A program made the translations under genes and the position numbers. Positions 27,664 through 36,841 of a stretch of 57,784 nt of DNA are shown here, piece by piece (the stretch's first letter is position 1; every line of letters starts with the position of its first letter). The stretch comes from Actinomycetota bacterium (GTDB taxonomy: Bacteria; Actinomycetota; Acidimicrobiia; Acidimicrobiales; Ilumatobacteraceae), in the NCBI GenBank assembly GCA_009927665.1, contig RFMM01000180.1, positions 1 to 57,784 of the forward strand. The letters run 5' to 3'. The notes beneath the pieces are model-generated. The model was not told the DNA's origin. It worked only from the letters and a program-made list of their open reading frames with translations, and did not search any database.

Positions 27664-28596
27664 TCAGACTCTGAGTGCGAGGCCGCGCTCGTCGAGCTTG
27701 GCCTTCACTTCGTCGATGCTCTGCTTGCCGAAGTTCGGCAAGCCCATCAATTCTTCTTCGGTACGAGCGACGAGATCACCAATCGTGTTGATCTGCGCAC
27801 GCTTGAGGCAGTTGAACGGACGCTGCGACAACAGCAGGTCTTCGACCGGCATGTCGAGTTCCGGTGAACCACTGCCGCTCACGGTCGACTCACCGAGCTC
27901 GAGTGCGACGGGCTCGTCAGACAGCGAGGCGACGAGGTCGAGCAAGCTACGCATCGTGGCACCGGCAGAGGCGAGCGCCTCAGCAGGGGTGATCGACCCG
28001 TCGGTCTCGATGTCGAGAATGAGGTTGTCAAAGTTCGTCGACTGGGCGACACGTGTTGGCTCAACGTCGAAGGTGACACGGCGCACGGGTGAGAACAAGG
28101 CGTCAACCGGAATCACACCGATGGTCTTGCGACCAGAGTCGCGGTCGCTACCGAGATAGCCCTTGCCCCGCTCGACGGTGAGTTCAAGCGACAGGCGAGC
28201 CTTTGCCGACAGTGTTGCGATGTGCTGGTCGCCGTTGATGAACTCAACGCCCGCGGGCAACGAGATGTCTTTTGCCTTGAGGTCGGCGGGCCCACTCACG
28301 TCGACGCTGATCGAGACGGTGTCGTCGATCTCGCTCTTCACCACGATGTCTTTCAAGTTGAGGATGATCTCGGTGACGTCTTCAGTGACGCCATCAATCG
28401 TCGTGAACTCATGCAACGCCTTCTCAAACTTCACCGAGGTGATTGCCGCACCAGGAATCGAAGAGAGCAACATACGACGCAGCGAGTTGCCGATCGTGTG
28501 GCCGAGACCCGGGTCAAGCGGCGAGACGGAGAACTTCTGGCGGTTGCCGGCGGCTTCTCCGACTGCGGCGACGGTGGGGCGCTGAATAACGAGCAT
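27664..28596 (-). CDS. rpoA: RNA polymerase alpha subunit
   Basis: Alpha dimerises to nucleate RNA polymerase assembly and contacts UP elements and activators. In this 310-residue protein the N-terminal domain has PLDPGLGHTIGNSLRRMLLSS and FEKALHEFTTIDGV. The C-terminal domain, after an acidic linker, has LLLSQRPFNCLKRAQINTIGDL and GLPNFGKQSIDEVKAKL. Length is slightly below the usual 320-350 because of a short linker. It lies in rpsM-rpsK-rpsD-rpoA-rplQ. Confidence 0.97.
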   Translation of the reverse strand: MLVIQRPTVAAVGEAAGNRQKFSVSPLDPGLGHTIGNSLRRMLLSSIPGAAITSVKFEKALHEFTTIDGVTEDVTEIILNLKDIVVKSEIDDTVSISVDVSGPADLKAKDISLPAGVEFINGDQHIATLSAKARLSLELTVERGKGYLGSDRDSGRKTIGVIPVDALFSPVRRVTFDVEPTRVAQSTNFDNLILDIETDGSITPAEALASAGATMRSLLDLVASLSDEPVALELGESTVSGSGSPELDMPVEDLLLSQRPFNCLKRAQINTIGDLVARTEEELMGLPNFGKQSIDEVKAKLDERGLALRV

Positions 28597-28623
28597 GATG
28601 TGGTCTCCTGGTGGTCTTGGGGA

Positions 28624-29241
28624 TTACTTCGAGTAGAGCTCGACGATCAGTTGTTCCTTCACAGGAACATCGATCTGTTCGCGCGTTGGCAGCTCGCGCA
28701 CGACGACTGCCTTGCCGCCATCTTGCGCATCGAGCCACGCCACCGGGGCACGCCCGAGGGTGTCGATGTTGTGCTGGATGACGATCATGTTCTTGGCTTT
28801 ATCTGACAAGGTGACGATCTCGCCCTTTTCCAGGGTGTACGACGGAACGTTCACGCGCTTGCCGTCAACTTTCACCAGACCGTGACTCACGAACTGACGG
28901 GCCTGCGGACGAGTCGCCGCCCAACCAGCGCGGTACACCACGTTGTCGAGGCGCAATTCGAGCAGACGGAGAATGTTCTCACCCGTCGGGCCGCTCATGC
29001 GCACCGCGGTTTCGTAAATCTTGCGGAACTGGCGCTCGAGCACGCCGTAGATGTACTTCGCCTTCTGCTTTTCTTGCAACTGGTTGAGGTACTCACCCTC
29101 GCTCGAACGACGTCGGGTGCGACCATGAGGCCCTGGCGGGAACGGACGACGATCGAGCGCCTTGGTGCCTTTCGCGTTCTCGAACACGTTGATGCCGAGA
29201 CGACGCGAAATGCGAACTTTTGGACCGGTGTAACGAGCCAT
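28624..29241 (-). CDS. rpsD: 30S ribosomal protein S4
   Basis: S4 starts assembly of the 16S rRNA 5' domain. The 205-residue protein begins ARYTGPKVRISRRLG, has an RRSSEGEYLNQLQEKQKAKY helix and the S4 RNA-binding domain RLDNVVYRAGWAATRPQARQ. The N-terminal zinc-ribbon cysteines found in some S4 proteins are absent, so this is the zinc-free form. Confidence 0.97.
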   Translation of the reverse strand: MARYTGPKVRISRRLGINVFENAKGTKALDRRPFPPGPHGRTRRRSSEGEYLNQLQEKQKAKYIYGVLERQFRKIYETAVRMSGPTGENILRLLELRLDNVVYRAGWAATRPQARQFVSHGLVKVDGKRVNVPSYTLEKGEIVTLSDKAKNMIVIQHNIDTLGRAPVAWLDAQDGGKAVVVRELPTREQIDVPVKEQLIVELYSK

Positions 29242-29243
29242 GG

Positions 29244-29648
29244 CTACGGACGCTTTCTCTTTGGCTGGCGGCAGCCGTTGTGCGGCACCGGGCTGACGTC
29301 TTTGATGCTCGTCACTTCGATGCCAAGGTTTTGAATCGAGCGCAGCGCAGTATCGCGGCCTGAACCTGGGCCCTTCACCAAGACTTCAGCACGGCGCAGG
29401 CCAAGCTCCATGGCGGCGCGACCGGCCTTCTCGGCGGCGAGTTGTGCGGCGAATGGTGTCGACTTGCGCGAACCACTGAACCCCACCCCACCCGACGACG
29501 CCCAGGCGATGACGTTGCCTGCTGGGTCGGTGATGGAAACGATCGTGTTGTTGAAGGTGCTCTTGATGTGCACGACACCAGTGCTGACGTTGCGCTTCTC
29601 GCGCTTGCGCGTCTTGCGGGGTGCTGCTGCGGGCTTGGCGTCTGACAT
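29244..29648 (-). CDS. rpsK: 30S ribosomal protein S11
   Basis: S11 lines the small-subunit platform by the mRNA exit. The 134-residue protein has [20 protein letters not shown], the [20 protein letters not shown] region and the [20 protein letters not shown] motif, ending [13 protein letters not shown]. It sits in the standard order with two bases before rpsD. Confidence 0.97.
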   Translation of the reverse strand: MSDAKPAAAPRKTRKREKRNVSTGVVHIKSTFNNTIVSITDPAGNVIAWASSGGVGFSGSRKSTPFAAQLAAEKAGRAAMELGLRRAEVLVKGPGSGRDTALRSIQNLGIEVTSIKDVSPVPHNGCRQPKRKRP

Positions 29649-30029
29649 TTACTTCCTCACGGCGACTTTCTTGTTGGCGACGGTCTTCTTCGGGCCCTTA
29701 CGAGTGCGCGCATTCGTGTGCGTGCGCTGACCACGCACGGGCAGACCCTTGCGGTGACGCGAACCCTGATACGAACCGGTTTCGATCTTGCGCTTGATGT
29801 CGGTCTGCACGTCGCGACGACGATCGCCTTCGACCTTGAGATTGTTCTCGATGTACATACGAATCTTGTTCACCTCTGCGTCGGCAAGATCACGCACTCG
29901 CGTGTTCGGGTTGATGCCGAGGTCGGCGCACATCTTCGCCGAGGTCGGGCGGCCGATGCCGTGAATGTAGGTGAGCGAAATCTCCACGCGCTTTTCGCGC
30001 GGGATGTCAACGCCGGAAATACGAGCCAT
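29649..30029 (-). CDS. rpsM: 30S ribosomal protein S13
   Basis: S13 forms the bridge between small-subunit head and large subunit. The 126-residue protein begins [20 protein letters not shown], continues [13 protein letters not shown], and has [20 protein letters not shown] near the lysine-rich C-terminus. Its stop codon abuts the rpsK start. Confidence 0.97.
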   Translation of the reverse strand: MARISGVDIPREKRVEISLTYIHGIGRPTSAKMCADLGINPNTRVRDLADAEVNKIRMYIENNLKVEGDRRRDVQTDIKRKIETGSYQGSRHRKGLPVRGQRTHTNARTRKGPKKTVANKKVAVRK

Positions 30030-30044
30030 GTGTAGTTGCCTTCT

Positions 30045-30158
30045 CTAACCCTGGCGCTGCTTGTGGCGCGGGTTCTCGCAGATGACCATGACGCGACCGT
30101 GGCGACGAATGACTTTGCACTTCTCGCACATCTTCTTGACGCTTGGACGGACTTTCAC
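30045..30158 (-). CDS. rpmJ: 50S ribosomal protein L36
   Basis: A 37-residue protein. It reads [19 protein letters not shown], followed by [18 protein letters not shown]. The C-x2-C, a third cysteine and a histidine form the zinc ribbon, so this is the zinc-binding form of L36. It starts with GTG at 30158 and ends TAG at 30045. It lies between infA and rpsM as usual. Confidence 0.95.
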   Translation of the reverse strand: MKVRPSVKKMCEKCKVIRRHGRVMVICENPRHKQRQG

Positions 30159-30175
30159 GGTGATCTCTGTTCCTG

Positions 30176-30400
30176 TTACTTGAATCGAAAGGTGATGCGA
30201 CCTCGAGTGAGGTCATATGGTGAGAGCTCGACTTGCACCCTGTCCCCCGGATTGATGCGAATGTAATTCACGCGCATTTTTCCGGAGATGTGAGCCAGGA
30301 CGGATCGCCCGTTGGAGAGTTCCACCCGAAACATTGCGTTGGGCAACGATTCGGTAATCGTGCCTTCCAGCACGATGGCATCTTCTTTATTCTTTGCCAG
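30176..30400 (-). CDS. infA: Translation initiation factor IF-1 with apparent CTG start
   Basis: IF-1 binds the A site of the 30S subunit during initiation. The coding frame reads (start)[19 protein letters not shown] and ends GRITFRFK, 74 residues, the normal IF-1 length. The codon that aligns with the family initiator methionine is CTG at 30398-30400, and a perfect AAGGAG lies six bases upstream. No ATG, GTG or TTG in this frame occurs between the adk stop codon and this point. The next possible start is GTG at 30373, which would delete nine conserved residues and lacks a good ribosome site. Either a genuine CTG start or a base error in ATG. Confidence 0.88.
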   Translation of the reverse strand: MAKNKEDAIVLEGTITESLPNAMFRVELSNGRSVLAHISGKMRVNYIRINPGDRVQVELSPYDLTRGRITFRFK

Positions 30401-30406
30401 AACTGA

Positions 30407-30412
30407 CTCCTT
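30407..30412 (-). promoter_or_regulatory. Ribosome binding site that fixes the infA start at CTG
   Basis: AAGGAG on the minus strand, six bases before the CTG at 30400. It is a full anti-Shine-Dalgarno match and decides the unusual start of infA. Confidence 0.75.
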
Positions 30413-30438
30413 CGAGCCCCGCAGGGCGACCCGTAACG

Positions 30439-31050
30439 CTATCGGGATGCTTTCCCGTCGCCACCTGCACCCTGCACACCCGTGGTGCTGGTGATCACCG
30501 ATACCAGGCGTGCGAACACCTCGTCGGGGGTGCCCAGACCATCCACCACGGCCAGGGTGCCTTGGCGGCGATAGTGGGCGATGAGCGGTGCGGTCTGCTG
30601 TTCGTACAGCGCCAAACGCTGCTCGACTGCTGCCGGTGAGTCGTCGGCGCGACCTTCTGCCGCCAAACGGGCGCTCAGTCGGGCCATCACCACCTCGCGC
30701 GGCACTTCGAGATCAACCACGATGTTGACGGGGCGGGCGCGAGCAATCTCGTCCATGGCATGCGCTTGCGGCAAGGTGCGCGGAAAGCCGTCTAACAGGT
30801 AGCCCTTCGTGCGGGCATCGGCCTCGCCGAGGCGACCCTTCACCAGCGAGGCGATGAGGTCGTCTGCGACGAGCCGACCCTGATCAATGACGTCTTTAAC
30901 TACGCGGCCAACCGGCGAGTCGTGTTTGATGGCGTTGCGCAACATCTCACCAGTCGAGATGTGGGCGATGCCGTAGTGAACGGCAAGGCGCGCACCCTGA
31001 GTGCCCTTGCCCGATCCTTGACGACCGAGCAAGACCAACCGAATGGTCAC
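30439..31050 (-). CDS. adk: Adenylate kinase
   Basis: Adk interconverts ATP plus AMP with two ADP. The 203-residue protein has the P-loop [10 protein letters not shown] at 9-18 (the family more often has GPPGxGKGT), [11 protein letters not shown], and [15 protein letters not shown]. The lid is the short form without zinc cysteines. It is placed after secY as usual, but the methionine aminopeptidase gene that often follows adk in Actinobacteria is missing; infA comes next. Confidence 0.95.
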   Translation of the reverse strand: MTIRLVLLGRQGSGKGTQGARLAVHYGIAHISTGEMLRNAIKHDSPVGRVVKDVIDQGRLVADDLIASLVKGRLGEADARTKGYLLDGFPRTLPQAHAMDEIARARPVNIVVDLEVPREVVMARLSARLAAEGRADDSPAAVEQRLALYEQQTAPLIAHYRRQGTLAVVDGLGTPDEVFARLVSVITSTTGVQGAGGDGKASR

Positions 31051-32366
31051 TTGAGGAAGCCCTCATAGTCACGTTGCATGAGCTGGCTGTCGATCTGACG
31101 CATCAACTCAAGGGCGACGCCCACCGCAATCAACACGGTGGTGCCGGCAAACGGGAAGCTCTGCACATCGCCCACCCACAAGATGATGTAGGGCGTGATG
31201 GCGATGAAGGCAACGAACAGTGCTCCGGGCAGTGTGATGCGGTTCACTGCTTTTCCGAGGAACGACTCAGTCTGCGGACCCGGCCGAATTCCGGGCACGA
31301 AGCCACCCTGCTTGCGTAGCTGATCAGCTTGGCGAATCGGGTCAAACGCAATCGAGTTGTAGAAGTAGGCGAACGCAATGATCATCACGAAGAAGATCGA
31401 GATGTAGAGCGGGTTCTGGCTGTTGATGAGATAGCGGTCGACGAACCGCGCCACCGAACCGCGCCAACCCTCGGCGCTACCGAGCATGTTCGAGAGCAAC
31501 ACCGGCAACAGCAACACCGACGACGCAAAGATGATCGGCACGACACCCGATTGGTTGACCTTCAACGGAATGTAGGTCGATTGCCCACCGAACTGACGAC
31601 GACCGACCACTCGCTTGGCAAATTGCACCGGGATTCGGCGCTGCGCCAGCTCGACGCGCACGACTGCCGCGAGTATCAGCAGCGACACCGCTACCAAAAT
31701 CACGAAGACGACAATCTTCTTGCTCTGCAACAGCGAATAGTACGAATACGGCAGGTGGCTGACAACCGAGACGAAGATCATCATCGACATGCCATTGCCG
31801 AGCCCGCGCTGGCTGATCAACTCACCCAACCACATCAACATCGTGGTACCAGCGACGAGCGAAGGAATCACGATGAGAGCACGCGGCATGAACGGATCGA
31901 GCAACACAACGTCGGGTACCGTTCGGGCAGCACCAAAGAATGCCGAGCCATTGCCCTGGCCGAAGATAAAGGTGAGGCCAGCGGCCTGCAACGTGGCGAT
32001 TGCAACAGCGACGTAGCGGGTCCACTGCGTGATCTTTCGCTGCCCAACCGCACCTTCTTGCTGCCATTGCTCGAGTTTGGGAATCACCACGGTGAGCACC
32101 TGCATGATGATGCTCGCGGTGATGTAGGGCATGATGCCGAGTGCAAAAATCGAGAAGCTACCGAAGGCACCGCCCGAGAACAGGTTCAAGAAACCCAGCG
32201 CACCTTGCGACTGCGAGGCTTCGCGCAACTGGCTGACCGCTTGGGCGTCGACGCCCGGGGCACGCACGGTGATACCGATGCGATAGACCGCGAAGATGAA
32301 GAGCGTGAAGAGCACCTTGTTGCGCAGGTCGGCAACGGTGAACAGGTTCTTGATTCGTGCGAACAT
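31047..32366 (-). CDS. secY: Protein translocase subunit SecY
   Basis: SecY forms the protein-conducting channel in the membrane. The 439-residue protein has about ten hydrophobic segments, FSGGAFGSFSIFALGIMPYI in the plug/TM2 region, RRIPVQFAKRVVGRRQFGGQ in the cytosolic loop, and RKQGGFVPGIRPG in a later cytosolic loop. Four-base overlap with adk. It follows rplO as in the spc operon. Confidence 0.97.
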   Translation of the reverse strand: MFARIKNLFTVADLRNKVLFTLFIFAVYRIGITVRAPGVDAQAVSQLREASQSQGALGFLNLFSGGAFGSFSIFALGIMPYITASIIMQVLTVVIPKLEQWQQEGAVGQRKITQWTRYVAVAIATLQAAGLTFIFGQGNGSAFFGAARTVPDVVLLDPFMPRALIVIPSLVAGTTMLMWLGELISQRGLGNGMSMMIFVSVVSHLPYSYYSLLQSKKIVVFVILVAVSLLILAAVVRVELAQRRIPVQFAKRVVGRRQFGGQSTYIPLKVNQSGVVPIIFASSVLLLPVLLSNMLGSAEGWRGSVARFVDRYLINSQNPLYISIFFVMIIAFAYFYNSIAFDPIRQADQLRKQGGFVPGIRPGPQTESFLGKAVNRITLPGALFVAFIAITPYIILWVGDVQSFPFAGTTVLIAVGVALELMRQIDSQLMQRDYEGFLK

Positions 32367-32396
32367 CTTCGTTCTCCGATCCTCTGCGAGCGAAAA

Positions 32397-32885
32397 CTAG
32401 CGGTTCGTGAACTGGCTGCCGCTGGCCGGCGGACGCACACCACGGAACGGCTTGGGCAAGATGGTGATCTTGCCGCCCGCTGCCGTGATGGCCTCTTGCG
32501 CAGTTTGCGACACCGCATGCACCGAGAGCGACAGGGCCTTCGAGACCTTTCCGCGACCCAACACCTTCACCAGATTGCCCTTGCGAATCAGGCCCTTGCT
32601 GATGAGCAGTTCGGCGCTGATCTCGCTCACCCCGAGTGCTTCGAGCGTGTCGAGGTTGATCGCCTGATACTCAACGCGGAAGGGGTTGTTGAAGCCCTTC
32701 AGTTTTGGCACACGCTGCTTGAGCGGCATCTGGCCACCTTCGAAGCCGCGCGCGACGGTGTTTCGGGCGTACTGACCCTTGGTGCCTCGACCCGCAGTCT
32801 TGCCACCTTTGCCACCGATACCGCGGCCCACGCGCTTGCGTGATTTCTTCGCCCCGTGCTTCGGGCCCATCTGGTCGACGCGCAT
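32397..32885 (-). CDS. rplO: 50S ribosomal protein L15
   Basis: L15 is a late-assembling large-subunit protein. The 162-residue product has KKSRKRVGRGIGGKGGKTAG with its glycine-rich loop, GFEGGQMPLKQRVPKLKGF and an AAGGKITIL segment. ATG at 32885 is used; an in-frame ATG five codons later is possible. Two bases separate it from rpmD. Confidence 0.96.
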   Translation of the reverse strand: MRVDQMGPKHGAKKSRKRVGRGIGGKGGKTAGRGTKGQYARNTVARGFEGGQMPLKQRVPKLKGFNNPFRVEYQAINLDTLEALGVSEISAELLISKGLIRKGNLVKVLGRGKVSKALSLSVHAVSQTAQEAITAAGGKITILPKPFRGVRPPASGSQFTNR

Positions 32886-32887
32886 GT

Positions 32888-33085
32888 TCAGCTGCCCTTC
32901 TCGTCATTGACGATGATGTCGATGAGGTGCGGCACGCGTGCAATCATGCCGCGAATCTCGGGGCGGTCAGGCAGCACGTTGGTGTCGCCGATCTTGCGCA
33001 AGCCAAGGGCCCGCATGGTGGCGCGGGTCTTGGGCATGCTGCCGATTTGCGAACGCTTCTGTCGAACGGTGATGGTCTTGCTCAT
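32888..33085 (-). CDS. rpmD: 50S ribosomal protein L30
   Basis: A 65-residue L30 with ITVRQKRSQIGSMPKTRATM and ALGLRKIGDTNVLPD, the single-domain bacterial form. It lies between rpsE and rplO as expected. Confidence 0.95.
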   Translation of the reverse strand: MSKTITVRQKRSQIGSMPKTRATMRALGLRKIGDTNVLPDRPEIRGMIARVPHLIDIIVNDEKGS

Positions 33086-33094
33086 GGTGCTTCC

Positions 33095-33733
33095 TTATCG
33101 GGCCTGTGCTCGCTGCTTCTTCGACTCGTTGTAGGCGCGCAGCAAGCCACGCGGCACGAACTCATCTTCAGTGAGACCGCGTCGCTTGGCGACTTCGTCG
33201 GGCCGCAACAACGAGCGCAACCCGTTGATCGTTGCGCGCGCCACGTTGATCGAGTTCGGCGAACCCAACGACTTGGCGAGCACGTCTTTGATGCCGGCTT
33301 CTTCGAGAATGATGCGAGCCGCACCACCGGCGATAACGCCAGTACCAGGCGCAGCAGGCTTCAGCAACACTCGAGCCGCACCATTGACGCCTTCGATGGC
33401 GTGCGTGATGGTCGGGCCGGCGAGTGCGACGTGGAAGATGTTGCGCTTGGCATCTTCGGTGCCTTTTTGAATGGCGAGGGGCACTTCACGCGCCTTGCCG
33501 TAGCCGAGACCCACGCGACCAGCTTTGTCACCAATCACGACGATGGCGGCGAACTGGAATCGACGACCACCCTTCACCACTTTGGCGACACGGTTGACGT
33601 GCACGACACGTGACTCACCGAACTCGCCTGGCTTGGCTTCGGGGCGGGGCTCACGCGGCTTGCGCTCGCGACGATCGCGACGATCGCGACGGTCGCGGCC
33701 TTCGGTTGCTTCTGGTTGCTGTACGTCAGTCAT
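33095..33733 (-). CDS. rpsE: 30S ribosomal protein S5 with Arg/Asp-repeat N-terminal extension
   Basis: S5 acts in translational accuracy near the mRNA entry. From about residue 42 the protein reads [20 protein letters not shown], then [18 protein letters not shown] and [19 protein letters not shown], all diagnostic. The first 40 residues are an extra charged segment ([18 protein letters not shown]) encoded by a short tandem DNA repeat near 33664-33700. Actinobacterial S5 proteins often carry such extensions. Confidence 0.96.
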   Translation of the reverse strand: MTDVQQPEATEGRDRRDRRDRRERKPREPRPEAKPGEFGESRVVHVNRVAKVVKGGRRFQFAAIVVIGDKAGRVGLGYGKAREVPLAIQKGTEDAKRNIFHVALAGPTITHAIEGVNGAARVLLKPAAPGTGVIAGGAARIILEEAGIKDVLAKSLGSPNSINVARATINGLRSLLRPDEVAKRRGLTEDEFVPRGLLRAYNESKKQRAQAR

Positions 33734-34101
33734 TAGAACTCCAGTCCTCCCTCGCGCGCTGCTTCTGCAAGCGCTGCGATACGTCCGTGATAGAGGAATC
33801 CGCCGCGGTCAAAGACCACCTTGCTGATTCCGGCTTGCTTGGCGCGTTCTGCAACCAAACTGCCGACTGCCTTGGCCGCCACGACGTTGCCGCCGACCTG
33901 CTTGCCGCGGAATTCCGCCTCGAGCGACGAGGCCGAAACAACGGTGCGACCCGAGTCGTCGTCGATCAACTGAGCGACGAGGTGCTTGTTGCTGCGGTAC
34001 ACCGCGAGACGAGGTCGTTGCGCCGTGCCGTGAATCTTCTTGCGGACGCGGCGGTGGCGGCGAAGCCGGCTGTCGCGACGCTTCTTGGCGATGGTGGTCA
34101 T
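33733..34101 (-). CDS. rplR: 50S ribosomal protein L18
   Basis: L18 binds 5S rRNA with L5. The 122-residue protein has [34 protein letters not shown] and ends [20 protein letters not shown], the standard form. Its stop codon shares one base with the rpsE start. Confidence 0.96.
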   Translation of the reverse strand: MTTIAKKRRDSRLRRHRRVRKKIHGTAQRPRLAVYRSNKHLVAQLIDDDSGRTVVSASSLEAEFRGKQVGGNVVAAKAVGSLVAERAKQAGISKVVFDRGGFLYHGRIAALAEAAREGGLEF

Positions 34102-34112
34102 GGTCGAATCTC

Positions 34113-34655
34113 CTACTTCTTGCCCGTCTTGCCGGCCTTGCGCAACACCCGCTCGTTGACATAGCGCACACCTTTGCCCTTGTACGGCTCAGGTGAGCGA
34201 AACGCTCGAATCTCGGCTGCGACTTGGCCAACGAGTTCTTTGTCGGCACCCTTCACCACGATGCGCGTGGGCTGCGGCACGTCAAAAGTGATTCCTTTCG
34301 GTGCGGCATAGGGCACGGGGTGCGAGAATCCGAGCGCCAACTCAAGCTTGTCTTGGCCCTTGGCGACGGCGCGATAGCCGACGCCGATGATCTCAAGCTC
34401 ACGGGTGTAGCCCTGCGTGACGCCGTCGACCATGTTGCGAATCATTGCGCGCATCATGCCGTGGCGTGAACGCTCGTCTCGACCGCTGCTGGCTCGCTCG
34501 ACGACGAGTGAGGTTTCCACCTTCTTCACGCTGATGCCGGCCGGAATCGGGCGAACGAGTGTGCCCTTCGAACCCTTCACGGTGATGCTCTCGGCTCCGA
34601 GGGTGACTTCGACGCCTTGCGGAATGGTGATTGCTGCTTTACCTACGCGTGACAT
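34113..34655 (-). CDS. rplF: 50S ribosomal protein L6
   Basis: L6 sits near the factor-binding centre. The start is the ATG at 34655 giving [17 protein letters not shown], the standard N-terminus; 15 upstream codons of the open frame are ignored. The 180-residue protein has [20 protein letters not shown] and ends with the signature [20 protein letters not shown]. Confidence 0.97.
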   Translation of the reverse strand: MSRVGKAAITIPQGVEVTLGAESITVKGSKGTLVRPIPAGISVKKVETSLVVERASSGRDERSRHGMMRAMIRNMVDGVTQGYTRELEIIGVGYRAVAKGQDKLELALGFSHPVPYAAPKGITFDVPQPTRIVVKGADKELVGQVAAEIRAFRSPEPYKGKGVRYVNERVLRKAGKTGKK

Positions 34656-34668
34656 GATGTGCTCCGAT

Positions 34669-35070
34669 TCACCAGACGTAACACATGACTTCGCCACCAA
34701 CGTTGCGCTTGCGCGCCTCGCGGTCGGTCATGAGCCCGTGACTCGTAGAAAGAACAGCAACGCCGAGACCGCCCAACACGCGGGGCACGTCGGTGGCACG
34801 ACGGTAGATGCGCAGACCGGGTGTCGACACGCGCTTGATGCCCGAGATCGTGCGGCGGCGATCGTCGGAGTACTTCATCTGAATCTTCAGCACCTTGGTG
34901 CCGCTGGCCACGCCATCGACCAACTGAAAGTCGGCGATGTAGCCCTCTTTCTTCAAGATCTCGGCGAGCGCCACCTTCTGCTTCGACGACGGCATCGTCA
35001 CCTCGTCGCGCATCGCCGAGTTGGCGTTGCGAATGCGGGTGAGCATGTCGGAAATCGGATCAGTAATCAT
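34669..35070 (-). CDS. rpsH: 30S ribosomal protein S8
   Basis: S8 binds the central domain of 16S rRNA and in E. coli represses the spc operon. The 133-residue product begins [18 protein letters not shown] and ends [19 protein letters not shown] followed by EVMCYVW. The ATG at 35070 was chosen because the upstream 37 codons read through the rpsZ end and are not S8-like. Confidence 0.97.
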   Translation of the reverse strand: MITDPISDMLTRIRNANSAMRDEVTMPSSKQKVALAEILKKEGYIADFQLVDGVASGTKVLKIQMKYSDDRRRTISGIKRVSTPGLRIYRRATDVPRVLGGLGVAVLSTSHGLMTDREARKRNVGGEVMCYVW

Positions 35071-35074
35071 GCGC

Positions 35075-35260
35075 CTACCAGCTCGACTTTCGCAGCCCAG
35101 GAATCTCGCCGGCATGCGCCAATTCGCGCAAGCAGATGCGGCACAGCCCGAACTTGCGGTACACCGCGCGGGCGCGACCACAGCGCTGACAGCGCGTGTA
35201 GGCGCGCACCTTGAATTTCGGTGTCGCAGCTGCTTTGTTGCGGAGTGACTTCTTTGCCAT
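35075..35260 (-). CDS. rpsZ: 30S ribosomal protein S14, type Z (zinc-binding)
   Basis: A 61-residue S14 beginning [20 protein letters not shown]. The zinc ligands are CQRCG and [16 protein letters not shown]. This is the short, zinc-dependent type; many Actinobacteria also have a zinc-free paralogue elsewhere. It lies between rplE and rpsH with a four-base gap to rpsH. Confidence 0.96.
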   Translation of the reverse strand: MAKKSLRNKAAATPKFKVRAYTRCQRCGRARAVYRKFGLCRICLRELAHAGEIPGLRKSSW

Positions 35261-35280
35261 GTGGTGTGTGTTGTCCTTTG

Positions 35281-35906
35281 TTACGAGTTGCTCTGAACGA
35301 TTGACTTCTTCTTGGTCTGCTTCTTCGTGCGCTTCGTCGACGCCGGCATCTCGCCCTTGCGGAACGGGAAGCCGAATGCATCGAGCAATGCCTTGCCGGT
35401 GAGGTCGTCTTTCGCCGTCGTCACGATGGTGATATCCATGCCGCGTGGCACGTCGACCTTGTCGTAGTTGATCTCCATGAACACCATCTGCTCGGTGAGA
35501 CCGAAGGTGTAGTTGCCATGTCCGTCCCACGAACGACCAGGAAGACCACGGAAGTCGCGAATGCGGGGGATCGCCACGGCCAGCAAGCGGTCGAAGAATT
35601 CCCACATGCGGTCACCACGCAAGGTGACCTTGGCGCCAATCGCCTGATCTTCACGCAACTTGAACGAAGCAATGGCGATACGCGACTTGGTGACGATGGG
35701 CTTCTGGCCGGTGATCGCGGTCAGGTCAGCCACTGCCCCGTCGAGCAATGACGCCTGCTGGGTCGCTTTGCCGACACCCATGTTGATGACGATTTTTCCA
35801 TCGTCGGCACTTGCATCGGGTTCTTCACGCCGAGCGATTGCATGAGTTCGGCACGCACCACATCGCGGTAGTGCGCCTTCAGACGGGGAACGTAGGTGGT
35901 GGCCAT
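35281..35906 (-). CDS. rplE: 50S ribosomal protein L5, frame broken by one base
   Basis: L5 binds 5S rRNA and contacts the P-site tRNA. The N-terminal frame starts at ATG 35906 ([20 protein letters not shown]) and runs to PMQVPTMEK; the protein then continues in the next frame as [20 protein letters not shown] to a basic tail ending [10 protein letters not shown]. The break is at the five-T run 35793-35797; restoring one T (A on the coding strand) joins MEK to IVINMGVG with no other change. The whole is 208 residues, slightly long because of a lysine-rich C-terminal tail. L5 is essential, so the lesion is best read as a sequence error. Confidence 0.93.
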
Positions 35907-36208
35907 CAGATTTCGTCTCCTGTGCTGCGCGCGATGCGCACCTTGTTGCCCTTGGCATCGACCTTGTAACCGACGCGAGTGACCTTGCCCTTGTGCACGA
36001 GCATCACGTTCGCAGCCGGCATCGGCATAGGGATCATCTTGATCTCGCTCTTGTCTTTGTCACTGCGGCGGGCGGTGTGGCGCTTGGCAATGTTCAGACC
36101 GTCGACTACGACCTTGTTCGCCGCCGGCAAGACGTGCAGAATCTTGCCCTCTTTGCCGCGGTCTTTGCCGCGAATGACTCGCACGACGTCGTCTTTGCGC
36201 AACTTCAT
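35906..36208 (-). CDS. rplX: 50S ribosomal protein L24
   Basis: L24 helps start large-subunit assembly. Start at ATG 36208 gives [20 protein letters not shown] with the KOW motif, then [18 protein letters not shown]. 100 residues. Its stop shares one base with the rplE start (TGATG). The preceding 30 in-frame codons overlap rplN and are not used. Confidence 0.96.
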   Translation of the reverse strand: MKLRKDDVVRVIRGKDRGKEGKILHVLPAANKVVVDGLNIAKRHTARRSDKDKSEIKMIPMPMPAANVMLVHKGKVTRVGYKVDAKGNKVRIARSTGDEI

Positions 36209-36209
36209 G

Positions 36210-36578
36210 TCACAGCACCTCCGGGGCGAGCGAAACGATGCGCATGAACTTCTTGTCACGCAGTTCACGACCAACGGGCCCGAAGATTCGGGTGCCACGT
36301 GGGGTCAGGTCTTCTTTGATCAAGACCGCTGCGTTCTCATCGAAGCGGATGTAACTGCCGTCTGGGCGGCGCTTCTCTTTGGCAACGCGCACCACGACGC
36401 AACGCACCACTTCGCCCTGCTTCACGCCGGCGCCAGGAATCGCATCTTTGACAGTGCCAATGAAGACGTCGCCGATCGAGGCGTAGCGACGGCGGGTGCC
36501 GCCCAACACCTTGATGACGAGCACTTCGCGCGCGCCACTGTTGTCAGCCACCTTGAGGCGGCTCTCTTGTTGGATCAT
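36210..36578 (-). CDS. rplN: 50S ribosomal protein L14
   Basis: L14 is a core large-subunit protein that bridges to 16S rRNA. The 122-residue product begins [20 protein letters not shown] and has [20 protein letters not shown] and a [21 protein letters not shown]-terminus. It overlaps rpsQ by four bases. Confidence 0.97.
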   Translation of the reverse strand: MIQQESRLKVADNSGAREVLVIKVLGGTRRRYASIGDVFIGTVKDAIPGAGVKQGEVVRCVVVRVAKEKRRPDGSYIRFDENAAVLIKEDLTPRGTRIFGPVGRELRDKKFMRIVSLAPEVL

Positions 36579-36841
36579 TTCGCACGCTCCAGAACCTCGA
36601 CGACGCGCCAGCGCTTGGTCTTGCTGAGCGGACGAGTCTCGACCACACGCACGCGGTCGCCCACTTTGGCATCGTTGGCCTCGTCGTGGGCGTACAGCTT
36701 CTTGGTGCGGGTGATGAACTTGTCGTACTTCGGGTGGCGCACGCGCTCAACCAAGGCGACGACGATCGTCTTGTTCATCTTGCTCGACACGACGAGACCG
36801 TCGCGCTCTTTGCGGGCGTTGCGTTCAGTGGTCTCGGGCAT
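36575..36841 (-). CDS. rpsQ: 30S ribosomal protein S17
   Basis: S17 binds the 5' domain of 16S rRNA. The 88-residue product starts [20 protein letters not shown] with the [20 protein letters not shown] signature. ATG at 36841 shares one base with the rpmC stop. The frame is open much further up through other genes; that part is not coding. Confidence 0.96.
   Translation of the reverse strand: MPETTERNARKERDGLVVSSKMNKTIVVALVERVRHPKYDKFITRTKKLYAHDEANDAKVGDRVRVVETRPLSKTKRWRVVEVLERAK

Noticed and set aside
31329-32843. Long plus-strand frame (about 500 codons) opposite secY and rplO
   Set aside because: Antisense shadow; composition extremely rich in His, Arg, Asp and Gln with no recognisable motif.
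33664-33700. Short tandem repeat considered as a CRISPR or operator array
   Set aside because: Units are 9 bp, contiguous, without spacers, and inside the S5 coding frame.
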